Notes under the pieces: generated by a model | Database searches by the model: none | Seen by the model: the letters and a program-made list of their open reading frames with translations, nothing else | What the model was told of the DNA's origin: nothing | Position numbers and translations under genes: made by a program | Assembly: GCA_023212695.1 (NCBI GenBank) | Contig: JALCCG010000073.1 | Span: 1 to 64,000, forward strand | DNA length: 64,000 nt | Direction of reading: 5' to 3' | Origin: Sporisorium sorghi | Taxonomy: Eukaryota; Basidiomycota; Ustilaginomycetes; Ustilaginales; Ustilaginaceae | In this document: one piece after another, positions 10,301 to 20,369 of the stretch | Numbering within the stretch: the first letter of the stretch is position 1 | How the letters are laid out: each line of letters begins with the position of its first letter

Positions 10301-11752
10301 CTAAGCACGTTCGTCCTCGGTCTCGTCGTCATCGATCCTGACCTGTCTATATCTGCCCCTGCCACGGTAAGGGTCGCACCAAGCGGGAGGTTTGACAATG
10401 CCGTTGAAGAGGAAGGTGCCATAGACCAAGAGCACGAAACCCAACACCTGCAAACTGCCCGAGGTGAGCTTGAACGTTTCCCAACCGAGCGTCAGACTGA
10501 CGACCCAAATGCCGAGCGTCCTGCACGTATCGATGGTGCTCCTGGCGGTAGCAGAGACGTTGCGAGTCACCGAGAGCCCGAAAAAGTTGAAGAAGGCAAT
10601 GGTAAAGCAAATGGCGATGCTCGAGATGAACACGGTGGGCACCGAGATGATCTGGTAGAACCCAGCAGACATGTCAAAGTAGCCTCCCCGGCCCTCGGGT
10701 GTTCGACCAACAAAGCAGTGCAGCAGTGGCATGGCGATCATCGTGGTCAGCGACCCGAACAAGCCTTCGTATCCGACAGCGAGCAATGGCTCGACCGAGT
10801 AGCGCGACATGATTTTCTCCTCGAGCACAAATTGCGAAGCAGTGAAGAGCTGAGCAAAGAGAATGAGCAGGACACCCAAAAGCGCTTGTGCAGATTCGCC
10901 AATCTCATCATCCTCGTCGAGGGAGCCAGTCGGTTCGGGCGCCTTGAACAAGGTCCCCGACAAACCGACGACGGAAACACCCATCATGACAGTGACCAAG
11001 CTGAGCCACTGGAAAAGGTGCAGGTGACGCCTGAGGAAGATGACCGAGAAGACGCCGACCCAGAGCACCAGAGCACCTCGGGTCATCTGGTAGATGCTGA
11101 CTGGAGTGAAGAGCAGACCGACGTTCATCAGCGTCGTTCCGCAAATGTCGCAGAGAGCAGGCATGAAGAAGAGACCGATAGCTTTGCCAGACATGGCCTC
11201 GCCCTTGAATGCGCCAACCTCGTCGGCGTCGACAGCGTGGATGTAGCTGCTGTCGTTGATGTCGGTGAAATCAGAGTCTCCCAGCTCGCCAGGTTGAACG
11301 GCACGCGAGGCGATCTCGAACGGCGGCGCGGGAATAGAGGAAGGCTCTGTGGGTGCGTGAGTGGCGCCCGTGTGTACGCGACCGCGCGTGGCTTCGTACG
11401 ACGAGATGGCCGAGGTGCCGCGTTGACGAGAGGACGGATCGCCGTCAAAGATGATGCCCGAGTCGGGCGGTGCTTGGAGCAGGGGCTTCTTGAGTGCTGC
11501 GTCGCCGTAGTTGGTGAAGAAGCGGTTGTAGAGGACGCGGAAGAGGACTGGAAGCAGACAAAGGCATTCGCCCAAAAACATCTGGAGCGTTTGCCAGACA
11601 GGCTGAGAGAACTCTTGACGCTGCTTTGGATCTGGCGAGTCGCAATTGGCGACGCACTGCATGTCCTGATACTTGTTAAGCAGAGAGTTGCCGATGCCGG
11701 TTAGCAACATGCCGACGACAAAGATGGGCACGGTGGCCCGGGCTATCGACAT
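10301..11752 (-). CDS. SLC35F6-like nucleotide-sugar/drug-metabolite transporter family membrane protein
   Basis: Reverse-strand intronless gene. From the ATG at 11752 it encodes 483 residues with about ten hydrophobic segments of the DMT/EamA fold. The start (ARATVPIFVVGMLLTG) followed by SLLNKYQDMQC and QTLQMFLGECLCL matches SLC35F6 (C2orf18), a poorly defined endolysosomal or mitochondrial transporter. A hydrophilic loop at about 75-150 carries Ser/Thr-rich sequence. The frame remains open to 12097, but that extension is Ser/Thr/Pro/His-rich without hydrophobic character and looks like leader sequence. The ATG at 11752 has A at -3 and begins the first membrane helix. Transported substrate is unknown. 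Confidence 0.85.
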   Translation of the reverse strand: MSIARATVPIFVVGMLLTGIGNSLLNKYQDMQCVANCDSPDPKQRQEFSQPVWQTLQMFLGECLCLLPVLFRVLYNRFFTNYGDAALKKPLLQAPPDSGIIFDGDPSSRQRGTSAISSYEATRGRVHTGATHAPTEPSSIPAPPFEIASRAVQPGELGDSDFTDINDSSYIHAVDADEVGAFKGEAMSGKAIGLFFMPALCDICGTTLMNVGLLFTPVSIYQMTRGALVLWVGVFSVIFLRRHLHLFQWLSLVTVMMGVSVVGLSGTLFKAPEPTGSLDEDDEIGESAQALLGVLLILFAQLFTASQFVLEEKIMSRYSVEPLLAVGYEGLFGSLTTMIAMPLLHCFVGRTPEGRGGYFDMSAGFYQIISVPTVFISSIAICFTIAFFNFFGLSVTRNVSATARSTIDTCRTLGIWVVSLTLGWETFKLTSGSLQVLGFVLLVYGTFLFNGIVKPPAWCDPYRGRGRYRQVRIDDDETEDERA

Positions 11753-12872
11753 CTTGGCGGGAGTGTTTAAGTCTTGTACAGCGTTGTCTTGAGGGTCGAG
11801 TGCTTCTGGAGAGGGAGAGAGGTCTAGTTTGGCTGCCGAAGCGTGATTGTGGCGGGAGCGTTGTTCGCCGAGCGTGGTCGAGGGATGCGTTTGAGAGGCA
11901 GACAGCGCTACCAGCTCGATGCTGTTGGAAGTGCGCGTCGTTATGGTCCTCGCCTCGGCTTGAGCTGGATGTACGGAGATGGTTCGAGATCGAGGGATGT
12001 CTGATGTGATGCTGTATTGAGGTTGGGCTTGCGGCGATGCTTGAGGGAGTCTAGATGCGTGGCAAGAAGTGCAATGGATGAGAATCGAGACTTGCAATTG
12101 AAGCAGCTGGACGAAGCAGGGAGAGTAGGAGGTGATGGAGATGAAGGCGAAGCGAGTGGGTCAAAGAGAGGAGCAACACGCAGGCTCCAATTGGCGAGAG
12201 CAGGACCGAGACAGAGTGTCGGGTGGTCGAGGGCCGAGCGAGATAAGGTGGCCGTACAGGCGAGCAGCTGCAGTGGAGGAGTCACGGCCGACGCATCAGC
12301 TGCGTTGGTTTGGGTTGGTCATCCGCTCTGAAACGGACCCTGACGAGTTAGGTTGTTAAGAGGTTGATGATTGGCAGGTGCATGTAGAGGTGCATCAGGG
12401 CAGTGTGCGCGTTTTAGCCGACGCCACACTTGAGCGTCACAAGCGTAAACTCGGTTTCATGCTTCCTCTGCAGCACCAGCTCACTCTTTTCTGTTTGACT
12501 GGCTCGTCTGACTCGCTTCTTGTGTTTGCCGTCGAGAAGCTGTCAAGTTGCTGCTGCTGCCCTGATGCGCCCACGAAAATGCCTCAAAAAGACGCGTTTC
12601 CTACCGACGCACCGGGCGATGCTTTTCTCGCACGCTGTGTGGGCAACGCGAAAAAAAAAAAAAAAAAAAAAAATCACAAAATGTTAAAGCTTGATCTCAC
12701 CGGAGCCGAATCGAGCAGCTCAGCAATTCGAGGTTTTTGAGAAGCTTCTCCTTAAACTGTCACAATCCATCCGTCGACCACCACCTATCACCATCGTCTT
12801 TCAACATCCTCGTGCTCGTGACAGTCTGGCCGCTAGGCCAGCATCTGCTCGCTCACATTCACCGCCGCAATC
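11753..12872. other. Divergent promoter region, SLC35F6-like and HOS2
   Basis: No gene seen. Contains the leader of the transporter gene and a 23-base A tract at 12651-12673 about 200 bp before the HOS2 start. Confidence 0.6.
12651..12673. repeat. Poly(A) tract, 23 bases
   Basis: Uninterrupted A run, 200-222 bp upstream of the HOS2 ATG, followed by an A/T-rich patch. Confidence 0.95.
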
Positions 12873-14201
12873 ATGGTGGTCATCGACTTTGATATGGCCG
12901 CAACCGGGGGCAACTCCAATGCCACCTTTTCCGACTCACCTTTCTTCTACGATCGTTCCGATGCCAACGGCGCCGGTCAAGCGATCTACAAAGATGCCTG
13001 TCACATCCAACCGCATTCAAATCCACGTGTCAGCTACTATCACCCCGCCGGCGTTGGCGACTTCCACTACGGCGAGAGGCATCCCATGAAGCCCGCGCGT
13101 CTCACTCTGACGAACCGTCTCGTGCTCGCATACGGTCTACACAAGCATATGAGCGTCTTCACGCCTCGAGAAGCCACAAAGGAGGAACTCGAAATGTTCC
13201 ACGATAGCGACTATGTCGATTTCCTCGCCAACGTCACCCCATCCACACCACCCTCGGCTGCCTTCACCAAATTCAACTTTGCTGATGACTGCCCCGTCTT
13301 CGATGGCATGTACGACTTTTGCAAGGCCTACTCTGGTGCCTCTCTCGCAGGCGCTCGAAGACTCGCTGCTGGTGAAACCGACATCGCCATCAACTGGTCC
13401 GGCGGCCTGCATCACGCCAAAAAGTTCGAAGCCTCGGGATTCTGCTACGTCAACGACATTGTGCTGGGCATCATGGAACTGCTCAGGTATCATCCGCGCG
13501 TTCTCTACATCGACATCGACATTCATCACGGTGACGGTGTTCAAGAAGCATTCTACAACTCGAACCGTGTCATGACCGTCTCCTTCCACAAGTACGGCAA
13601 CGACTTCTTCCCCTGCACCGGCAACATTGACGAGATCGGAACCGGGCTCGGCAAGCACTTTTGTCTCAACGTTCCCCTGCAGGATGGCATCGACGACTCC
13701 GGCTATGTCGCCCTGTTTAAAAGCGTCATGGAACCGTGCATCACCACCTTCCGCCCTTCGTCGATTGTGCTCCAGTGCGGCGCCGACTCGCTCGGTCTGG
13801 ACCGTCTCGGCTGCTTCAACCTCAGCATCGCAGCGCACGGCGAATGCGTTCAGTTCATCAAGTCGTTCGGTCTTCCGCTGCTCGTCCTCGGCGGCGGCGG
13901 CTACACCATTCGCAACGTCGCTCGCTGTTGGGCATACGAGACGTCTGTCCTCACGGGCTGCTCCATCCCAGATACGCTTCCCAGCACGCCCTACATGGAA
14001 TTCTTCGCTCCCTCTTATCGACTCCACGAGCCAACGCAGGCAGGCAGAGTCGAGAACCAAAATTCAAAAGCAAGCTTGGAGAAAATCCGTGTGCAGATCC
14101 TCGAACAGCTGCGCTACCTCCACGGCGCTCCCAGTGTTCAGATGCAGCAATTGCCGCCTGATTTGGCGGGTGCTTGGGTCGAGGAAGAGATCAAGCCCTA
14201 G
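12873..14201 (+). CDS. hos2: Class I histone deacetylase, Hos2/HDAC3 type
   Basis: Intronless gene for a 442-residue zinc-dependent lysine deacetylase. The catalytic domain spans about 35-360. Active-site residues are visible: H180-H181 (GGLHHAKK), the DIDIHHGDG block with zinc ligands D216 and H218, D305 (QCGADSLG) and Y344 (GGGGYT). The [12 protein letters not shown] segment and the [14 protein letters not shown] tail are closer to Hos2 than to Rpd3, as is the short C-terminus without the long acidic tail of Rpd3. Hos2 acts in the Set3 complex on transcribed genes. In smuts, class I deacetylases have been linked to dimorphism; that link is from general knowledge, not this sequence. Identification to the class is secure, and to Hos2 rather than Rpd3 likely. 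Confidence 0.94.
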   Translation: MVVIDFDMAATGGNSNATFSDSPFFYDRSDANGAGQAIYKDACHIQPHSNPRVSYYHPAGVGDFHYGERHPMKPARLTLTNRLVLAYGLHKHMSVFTPREATKEELEMFHDSDYVDFLANVTPSTPPSAAFTKFNFADDCPVFDGMYDFCKAYSGASLAGARRLAAGETDIAINWSGGLHHAKKFEASGFCYVNDIVLGIMELLRYHPRVLYIDIDIHHGDGVQEAFYNSNRVMTVSFHKYGNDFFPCTGNIDEIGTGLGKHFCLNVPLQDGIDDSGYVALFKSVMEPCITTFRPSSIVLQCGADSLGLDRLGCFNLSIAAHGECVQFIKSFGLPLLVLGGGGYTIRNVARCWAYETSVLTGCSIPDTLPSTPYMEFFAPSYRLHEPTQAGRVENQNSKASLEKIRVQILEQLRYLHGAPSVQMQQLPPDLAGAWVEEEIKP

Positions 14202-15068
14202 CCTTTTGTTGGAGAACTACACCTACTTGATACCCCACGCTCTCCGCATTCGATTCTCCAGTCGAGTTTCATCTGTACTTGTACTGCGCTCCTCTCCTGT
14301 ACTTTTATTTGTCACCCTCGTATCTCTGCGTTTCTGTGCACACACCACGCCTTCAAAAGCTTTGCAAAGCCTCTGAGTTCCGCTGCGAAGCAGTTCCGCA
14401 AAGCCATGGTCTCCGCTTGATCACGGTCTCTTACGGTTTTCGGCGCCTCTGTCTTCTCGTTTTTCTTTTTCTTCTCCCAGAAGTCACGAAACTGGGAGCA
14501 TCACAACGCCTCGGCGCAGTCACACCCAAAACCTTACTTTTCTCAAAAACCTCCCCAAAAGATCTCACGCTTCTCGAAAACCTGTCGCCACATGAAGTGA
14601 ATATAGATCTTGTATTCATGACCCGTGAGTCGCCGCCGCCTGTCAGTTCCATGCCGCTCTGAAATCGAATTTGTGTGAGAATCGCACTCGGGCCTCGAGC
14701 GCGCCCCAACATCACAACCGGCCACAAGCCAGATCGCCGTGGAATTCAAGTCGGATGTGCCGACATGTCGCAGCATCGACACTGCTAACTTGCCTTGTCA
14801 TGGAGGAAGGGCAGCCTTCAGTGGCGGTGTGACTGATCAGCCTTGAAATCTCGCAAGGCCGAATGGCCTCTGTGCCGTCACACTGATTTCACTTCTCTCC
14901 GCGCCGAACTCAGCCAATCGAGGGAGAGCGACGAGTGCCGCGCATCGAGGCTCCAGCTCGTCGAGCGCTAGCAAGGATTTAAAGCAAAGCAAAGCATCCA
15001 TCCATTCTTTCCTTCTACCAACCACCCTCCTCCATCACCATCCACATCTAGCGTCGACAAATGTAACG
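14202..15068. other. 3' flank of HOS2 and left edge of accessory island
   Basis: No gene seen. Contains the left copy of an inverted repeat (14502-14570). The last 150 bases before 15069 look like a promoter with a C/T-rich leader. Confidence 0.6.
14502..14570 (+). repeat. Inverted repeat, left copy
   Basis: Shares four collinear blocks (CACAACGCCTCGGC, CCAAAACCTT, CTCAAAAACCTCC, AAAAGATCTCACGC) with the reverse complement of 19482-19534. Differences are small indels. Similarity may extend some 20-30 bp on each side. Confidence 0.8.
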
Positions 15069-16150
15069 ATGCCTAGAATCTCGGATATACAGCGTGTGGG
15101 CCCCACCATACTGACCCGCAAAATTCAAGCAGCAGGCGGCAGCACCTTGGAGACTATGCGAGCCGAAGCCGAGGCCAGCTATCAACGAAGAGAGGCTGCT
15201 GCTCAAGACTGGGCTGATCAGTCGACGGAGCGAGGCAGAGTCGAGAAGAGCTTGCGCGATGAATTCATCGTTTGGTTCGAGACGTTCTATAAGCGTGAGT
15301 AGCTATTTTGACTTCCCCATCGCTGAAATGTCCACTGACCTTGCCATTCATATCCTATCATCCCGTCCTCTGCAGCCCAAATGCCAGTCGAGAGCCAGCC
15401 CAGCGATCCGTGGGACGACATCACCTGCGATGTCAGGGGCCTCGAAGAGCTTCTGAAACGATGCAGGGATTTTTTAGGCTTCAAGCTCGACCACTCAAAA
15501 GGTCGCGGCGAGGACAAGAAAGTCAGCGCGTTCACCTTCGAAAGTTAGTCAACGCATCTCAAGAACGTCTCGATCAAGCAGCTCCAGGAGAAAGACCGCC
15601 AGGGGCATGGTCAGCTCTTCACTGGATGGTCTGGTGTAGGTGACGACGGTTTCACTGCTCGTCTGGCCAAATGGGTCAACAGCACGGCCAATCTTGAGGG
15701 CCTTCGACGCCGCTACAAGCACACGGTCGCCTATGGCAAGTTCGAAGCGAGCCTTTGCATTGGCTACATCCTGGAGCACGCCAACTCTCCGCTTAGGTTT
15801 GCGTCCGATTTGCAAAAGGTCGCCATCATCCAATTGGTGCCTGAACACAGGCGAACGCCCCGGCGACTGCACCCAACGAGGCCGATCCGGCCATAAAGAC
15901 TTCATCAAGCTTCGCGACGTGGTCATCCGTCGCAACTTCTCACTCACCAGCGAGAACACGTGGTCGTGGTACGTCGAGGTGTCCATGTATTCCTTCAAAG
16001 GTCAACGAGGTGCCACGATGGCAACGAAAACTCAGACCGTCACCTGCGAGGCCACTCAATTCTCGCAGAACCTACAATTCGAACTGGCCACGACGCTCAT
16101 CCCGCTGCTCATCTGGCGAAAGCGAGTGGTTTGCGGCAGAAAGCAGCCGC
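15069..16150 (+). pseudogene. Disrupted lineage-specific gene, 5' part
   Basis: Begins with an exon at 15069-15294 (MPRISDIQRVGPTILTRKIQ...), an 81-bp intron (GTGAGT, TCTGCAG), then an exon from 15376 that reads DDITCDVRGLEELLKRCRDFLGFKLDH before meeting an in-frame TAG at 15546. The same frame then continues open to 15893 with protein-like sequence, including SPLRFASDLQK (15786-15818). From about 15890 to 16110 the coding character moves to another frame (HKDFIKLRDVVIRRNF, WSWYVEVSMYSF). Then it moves again to the frame of the 16206 ORF. Either several unrecognised introns or real lesions explain this. No known family is recognised. The SPLRFASDLQK peptide recurs at 23873. I call it a probable pseudogene with low certainty. 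Confidence 0.45.
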
Positions 16151-16205
16151 AGTGCACCGTCGAGAGCTGGCAGAGTCGACCGCCTTCTCCGGTGGCAGTG
16201 GCACC

Positions 16206-16997
16206 ATGGAACAGATTCGCAGGGCCCATGACTTCCTGTCGAGTCACAATCCAATCGATAACGAGGGGGTCCATCGTCAGCTCGAGTCCATGGATGTCGA
16301 TGGCAACAATCTCACTGCGCCCACGGCTCAACAGCGCACCAGCAATTCTGGGTCAGACTCAGAGTCCTCTAACGCTGGCGAGACCGACTCTGGAGATGAC
16401 GACAGCGACAGCAGCAGCTCTAGCGACTCGCTGGACGTCGATGTCGGAGGCGATCGCTCAGAGAGCGAAGCTGGAAACATCGACGCAGAAGGAGAAGTCA
16501 CGGATCCCGACATCGAGCGCGCCAACCTCAGTCGCAATGTGGAGCTGAGCCGCGCAGCAGTCATGCTTCATTACGAAGGCCGTCTGAACGCCATCACGCA
16601 GGTCGAGCTTGTCAGGGCTGCTTGGCTCCGCACGGGCTTCTGTCCTCTCTGCGAGCTTGTGCCAGCTGGCTCGACTCCTGCTCGACCAGGAGGAGGATTG
16701 TCCCGAACACGTGGCGAAGATGGCTCTTGGGTCCGCGAGACCGACCTGAATGTGAACAGCAAAAGGATCTTGTTCCACCTCAGGACTCAGCATCCGGACG
16801 AATGGTCTTCTCTGTGCATGGGTCAGTCTCCTGCACTGTTCAACGCAGAGATCAGCCCAGATCCCCGGCAAAACTTCTACCTTCCCGAGTTCCAACCGGG
16901 CGAGCTCGAGCAGGCCAACATCCTTGCCTCCGAAGTCATCACGGCGACCGCTCAGATCATTGCATCTGTGCTCGACGAATTCGGTCCTCCTGCTTGA
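16206..16997 (+). CDS. Uncharacterised acidic protein with Cys2-His2-like motif; probable 3' part of the disrupted gene
   Basis: From an ATG in strong context (CACCATGG) the frame encodes 263 residues. It may be an independent ORF or the 3' part of the broken upstream gene; the frame is open upstream to about 15960 without an obvious start. Residues about 35-100 are a Ser/Asp/Glu-rich, probably disordered stretch. A possible zinc site follows: C146-x2-C149 (CPLC) and H191-x4-H196 (HLRTQH). The order, acidic stretch then Cys pair then His pair, is echoed weakly at 23950-24400. No homologous family comes to mind. Base composition is similar to its neighbours. Function unknown; it could be a lineage-specific chromatin or transposon-derived protein, but that is a guess. 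Confidence 0.5.
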   Translation: MEQIRRAHDFLSSHNPIDNEGVHRQLESMDVDGNNLTAPTAQQRTSNSGSDSESSNAGETDSGDDDSDSSSSSDSLDVDVGGDRSESEAGNIDAEGEVTDPDIERANLSRNVELSRAAVMLHYEGRLNAITQVELVRAAWLRTGFCPLCELVPAGSTPARPGGGLSRTRGEDGSWVRETDLNVNSKRILFHLRTQHPDEWSSLCMGQSPALFNAEISPDPRQNFYLPEFQPGELEQANILASEVITATAQIIASVLDEFGPPA

Positions 16998-18231
16998 ACC
17001 AAGGCTCGCTGGCCTCCAGGGAGAAGCCGTCTCATGTCACGTTCGCTGTTTTTCTCGTTGTCTGTTCCAATTTCCGTCTCGTTGTCCGTCTCGTTGTCCG
17101 TCTCGAAGTCAATTTGTCTCCCAGTCACGTCTATCCCCCGTCCTGTTCTTCAACACTTGTTCCGTTTCCAGTGATTCCAAATGATCGAGTGTATGCAGCT
17201 CAGCAAAACCCCAATCAAGTTGTTCTGTGTATCGTTGCGCGTTTCGTGCGTCAACGTCGCTGTGACTTTTCCGAAAGTTAGGCGTTCCGGAGCGACGCGC
17301 CGGGCCCCTTGCCATCAAGGCTGAGGAAAATAAATCGGATTTTCTTTTTCTTTTTCTTTTCTTTTGACGCCTTGGCATCCTCCTGAGGGCAGACCTGTCA
17401 GACAGTGCGTGTTCAAACACAAGCGTTTTGGCATGCATCCCAAGGATCAAATCCATTTTGTGGTCTGCTGTGAAGGCGGCTGAGCGTCTAGGCGACAATG
17501 GTCCAGACCAGCAGCAGCTTCGAAGCGACAGACCTCATTTGCAATGGGACGCCGCCTGGCGGTCTCGCAACCGCCTCGCCAAAATCCGATTTGCAGAGGG
17601 CCGCAGCCGGACCCGGGCAGCTCCACGACAAATCCAATTTGAAGCGGGTCTGGCAGCATCTTACCAGCCTCGCACAAAACCGATTTGAGGCAGCTCGCAG
17701 CCAGGCAGGTACGCTGCAAAATGGTTTTGTAGAGGTTCATGGCTCGGCAGGGTATGCCGCAAAACCGTTTTGAAGAGGTTCATGGCAGGTACGCTGCATG
17801 ATGGTTTGCCGGTGGTGACCCTTTGAATTGCTGAGCCTCGAGATTGGACACGGACCACAGCCTGCAGAGATGTTGACTCATTGGACGGAATGAACAGACA
17901 ACCCGATAACTTTGGATTCTGAAGGGAGGCTTTCGAACGAGTGAAGACAAACGATATTGCGAGCTAAACGACAAAAAGACATCTCTCGGAACTGGACTGG
18001 ATCACGAACCAATAACGACTACCAAATGAATCGCACTACAGACTCTTCTCTTCATCGCTTGGGCGTTAGGTGGCTCTGTTCTTGCTCGTGCTGCCTCTGC
18101 TGTTCGTCTTCTTGCTGCCGCGCTCGTCCCTCTGACCCGAAGAAGGGCGCTTAGAACCCTGGCCGTTCTCTGAACGACTACCGCTCGCCAAGGGCGTGTT
18201 CTGGCTTTCAAGGCGGTCGAGGTACTGCGGA
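16998..18231. other. Non-coding part of the accessory island
   Basis: Contains a short CGTCTCGTTGTC-type direct repeat near 17050-17110 and the palindromic-core tandem array at about 17448-17815. No credible gene seen. Confidence 0.6.
17448..17815. repeat. Degenerate minisatellite with palindromic CAAAAnnnTTTTG-type cores
   Basis: At least five units with a period of 42-49 bp. Core palindromes sit at 17580-17593, 17629-17641, 17675-17687, 17717-17729 and 17760-17772, and an outlier at 17448-17460. The clearest core is CAAAACCGTTTTG. Each is followed by a purine-rich GAAGAGG-like stretch, and the later units by GGCAGGTACGCTG. A last partial unit ends near 17815. Confidence 0.75.
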
Positions 18232-19065
18232 TCAGAGGCTGCGACTGTGGAAGGACCTGGCCCTGACGACGTCGTGGTACCAGTCTGCAGGGGGGGTCGC
18301 AACCGTGCCAGCGATATTGCCCATCGAGCTTCGAATGCTTGTTAGCTCCGCGATGGTTTCATCCCACTGTCGCAGTATGGGCCTCTCGTTCCAAGGAGTC
18401 GGCAGCATGGTGGCCGATGCCCGGCGAGGCTTTGCACCCGACGCCAGGCAAAGGGTGGTCAAAAGTTCGATAATCGTTCTGTTCGACTCGATAATCTTGG
18501 CGTTCGAATCGTCAATCATTCTGTTCGACTCAACCTGAGCCGCTATGCCAAAAATCTGCGATCGTGAAGACAGCGAGTCGGTGATGGAGCTAGAAGGACT
18601 AGCTGTCCCGTCGGCGACCTTGCGAGTTGGCGCTGAGTTGTTATGCCGCTGGCGGTTCTCAGGAAAAGCGCAGTCAAGAGCGTTTTGGTCCCCAACCTGG
18701 CAGAAGAATCGGCGTATGATGGGCCGGCGCAGGTGCTTCAGCTCGCTTACTGCTTCGCCCAGGGGTCCAGGATGATTCTTAATGACATGGTTAAGGAAAG
18801 CTTGGTGCGCCTTGTAGTTCCTTGTGCAGTCCTTGGCTGGACAGGGGATACGATTGTTGACGGGGACGATCTGCAAGATTTTGCGTGCGAGGGGGTGTGA
18901 GACGCCGAAGATGAGCTCGTCTTGCCCTACTTCGAACAGAAGATCCGGCTTGAGGTGCCTGAGCATCTCAGCCTCTTCGTGAGATGCAATGGTGATTGCT
19001 TGGCCGGTGCCGACTTCGGCGTTGTTGACGCTGCTAGATGCCTCTTGCAAGCGCTGCGCAGACAT
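18232..19065 (-). CDS. Uncharacterised protein with one C2H2-type zinc-finger motif
   Basis: Reverse-strand ORF of 277 residues from the ATG at 19065. A single finger-like motif is visible: C75-x4-C80-x12-H93-x4-H98 (CPAKDC ... NHVIKNH). The middle is Ser/Thr/Asn-rich. A helical segment at about 180-210 repeats ESNR-like units (VESNRMIDDSNAKIIESNRTIIEL), suggesting a short coiled coil. I recognise no family. It lies within the accessory island beside the other Cys/His-motif ORF, and the two may belong to the same class of lineage-specific genes. Absence of long antisense competitors and the motif support a real or recently real gene. Confidence 0.5.
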   Translation of the reverse strand: MSAQRLQEASSSVNNAEVGTGQAITIASHEEAEMLRHLKPDLLFEVGQDELIFGVSHPLARKILQIVPVNNRIPCPAKDCTRNYKAHQAFLNHVIKNHPGPLGEAVSELKHLRRPIIRRFFCQVGDQNALDCAFPENRQRHNNSAPTRKVADGTASPSSSITDSLSSRSQIFGIAAQVESNRMIDDSNAKIIESNRTIIELLTTLCLASGAKPRRASATMLPTPWNERPILRQWDETIAELTSIRSSMGNIAGTVATPPADWYHDVVRARSFHSRSL

Positions 19066-19481
19066 GTCGGCGAGAGAAACGAGGAATGGGAGCGTGTGGT
19101 TGTAGGGAGATGAGACGGAGGAGGAACTCGACCGACTTCTTATTCTGATCGAATCAACTGAATTGCAGACAGAGGGGGGGCCAAATGGCTGAGTTCGCTA
19201 GCCAAGCATGCGCAGTCAGTCGAAGCTGAATACTTTCGCGGCCGCTCAGCACTCAAGGAGAGAGAGTGGAGGCAGATTCGCCTCGTCGGAGAGTCCGAAG
19301 CCGGCACAGATGTGACTGTGGGCACGGTCCAGTCAGACAACGGATGAATTCCGAGTCTGGATCAGCGCTCGATTTGCTGGATCCGCAGTTCGATGCACGG
19401 AAACGCATGTCCCTTCAGCAGATCTGCATGATTTCATTTTCATTGCCAAGCCCGCCGGTCGGATGATCAGCTTTTGGGGAT

Positions 19482-19534
19482 GCGTGAGATCTTTTGGAGG
19501 TTTTTGAGAAGGTTTTGGATGCCGAGGCGTTGTG
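19482..19534 (-). repeat. Inverted repeat, right copy
   Basis: Reverse complement of 14502-14570 with small deletions. Together the two copies bracket the segment carrying the broken gene, the minisatellite and the C2H2 ORF. Confidence 0.8.
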
Positions 19535-19913
19535 GTTCTTCCAACTTTATGACTAGAGAGGAAGGCGCTAAAAAATGCACAGATGTTAGCCCGTAGTGAC
19601 TAGACGGAATCCAAGGGCGCAACTCAGAGGCATTGCAAGGTCTTTGCGGAAAAGCATCGGAGAGGTCTCATTCGTTCAAAGTTTGGGTGCGGCTTGGGTC
19701 TCTCTTGTGCGCTCACGTCTGTGCGCTCACGTCTGTGACCAGCAGGCTCGTCTTCGAAAAGCCTTCTCTTTCTCATCTTTACCGTGAAGACTCGCAAGTG
19801 ATTTGGGGTGTGCATCAGTTATCTGGAAAAAAGAGGCGGCAGAAGGTGGTTCAATTTTGGCATTGCAAGCTGGTCAACGAGTCTGTGGTGTTGATGAGCG
19901 TCGTTTGACAGCA

Positions 19914-20243
19914 AGCAACCCCCGATGCACGGGGGAGACCCCCAATTTTATTTAGTTCCCTCACTTCTGAGGGATTACTCGCCCGCAGCCAAAGCACCAC
20001 CGACGGTCTTCAGCTGCGGCGAGAGGTGAGTCACTAGTGTGGTAGCTGCATAGACTGCCCGAAGGCAACTAGGCAGGCCACAGCGCTCGTCACGCAAAGC
20101 CACAACCCAAAGCTTACGGTTTGGTTCTAAGGAGAGTATTTCTTATTTAATTTCAATTGATAAGGCTTTGGGTTGTGGCTTTGCGTGAGAATCCCCCTAA
20201 CCAGGAGGCGGATCAGCCGGCCATCGGCAGCAACCCCCGATGC
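19914..20243. repeat. Candidate mobile-element remnant: direct repeats enclosing a long hairpin
   Basis: The 15-mer AGCAACCCCCGATGC occurs at 19914-19928 and 20229-20243. Inside, a perfect 23-bp inverted repeat (20091-20113 and 20165-20187, starting CACGCAAAGCCACAACCC) encloses a 51-base AT-rich loop. No ORF is present. Confidence 0.55.
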
Positions 20244-20369
20244 CCAAGTCAGGTCAAAGGCTATCGGCGACCCGCTGAAGTTCAGGTGAATTCAGGGTTT
20301 CGAAAATGGGCTAGATCAACTCAAGTCCAATCCAGTTAATATACTCGTAATTTGCACAATGTTCTAACG

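Larger units (their letters stand above)
19066..20369. other. Repeat-rich right side of accessory island
   Basis: No gene seen. Holds the right copy of the 14.5-kb inverted repeat (19482-19534), and a 330-bp structure bounded by 15-bp direct repeats with a 23-bp perfect inverted repeat inside. Confidence 0.6.
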
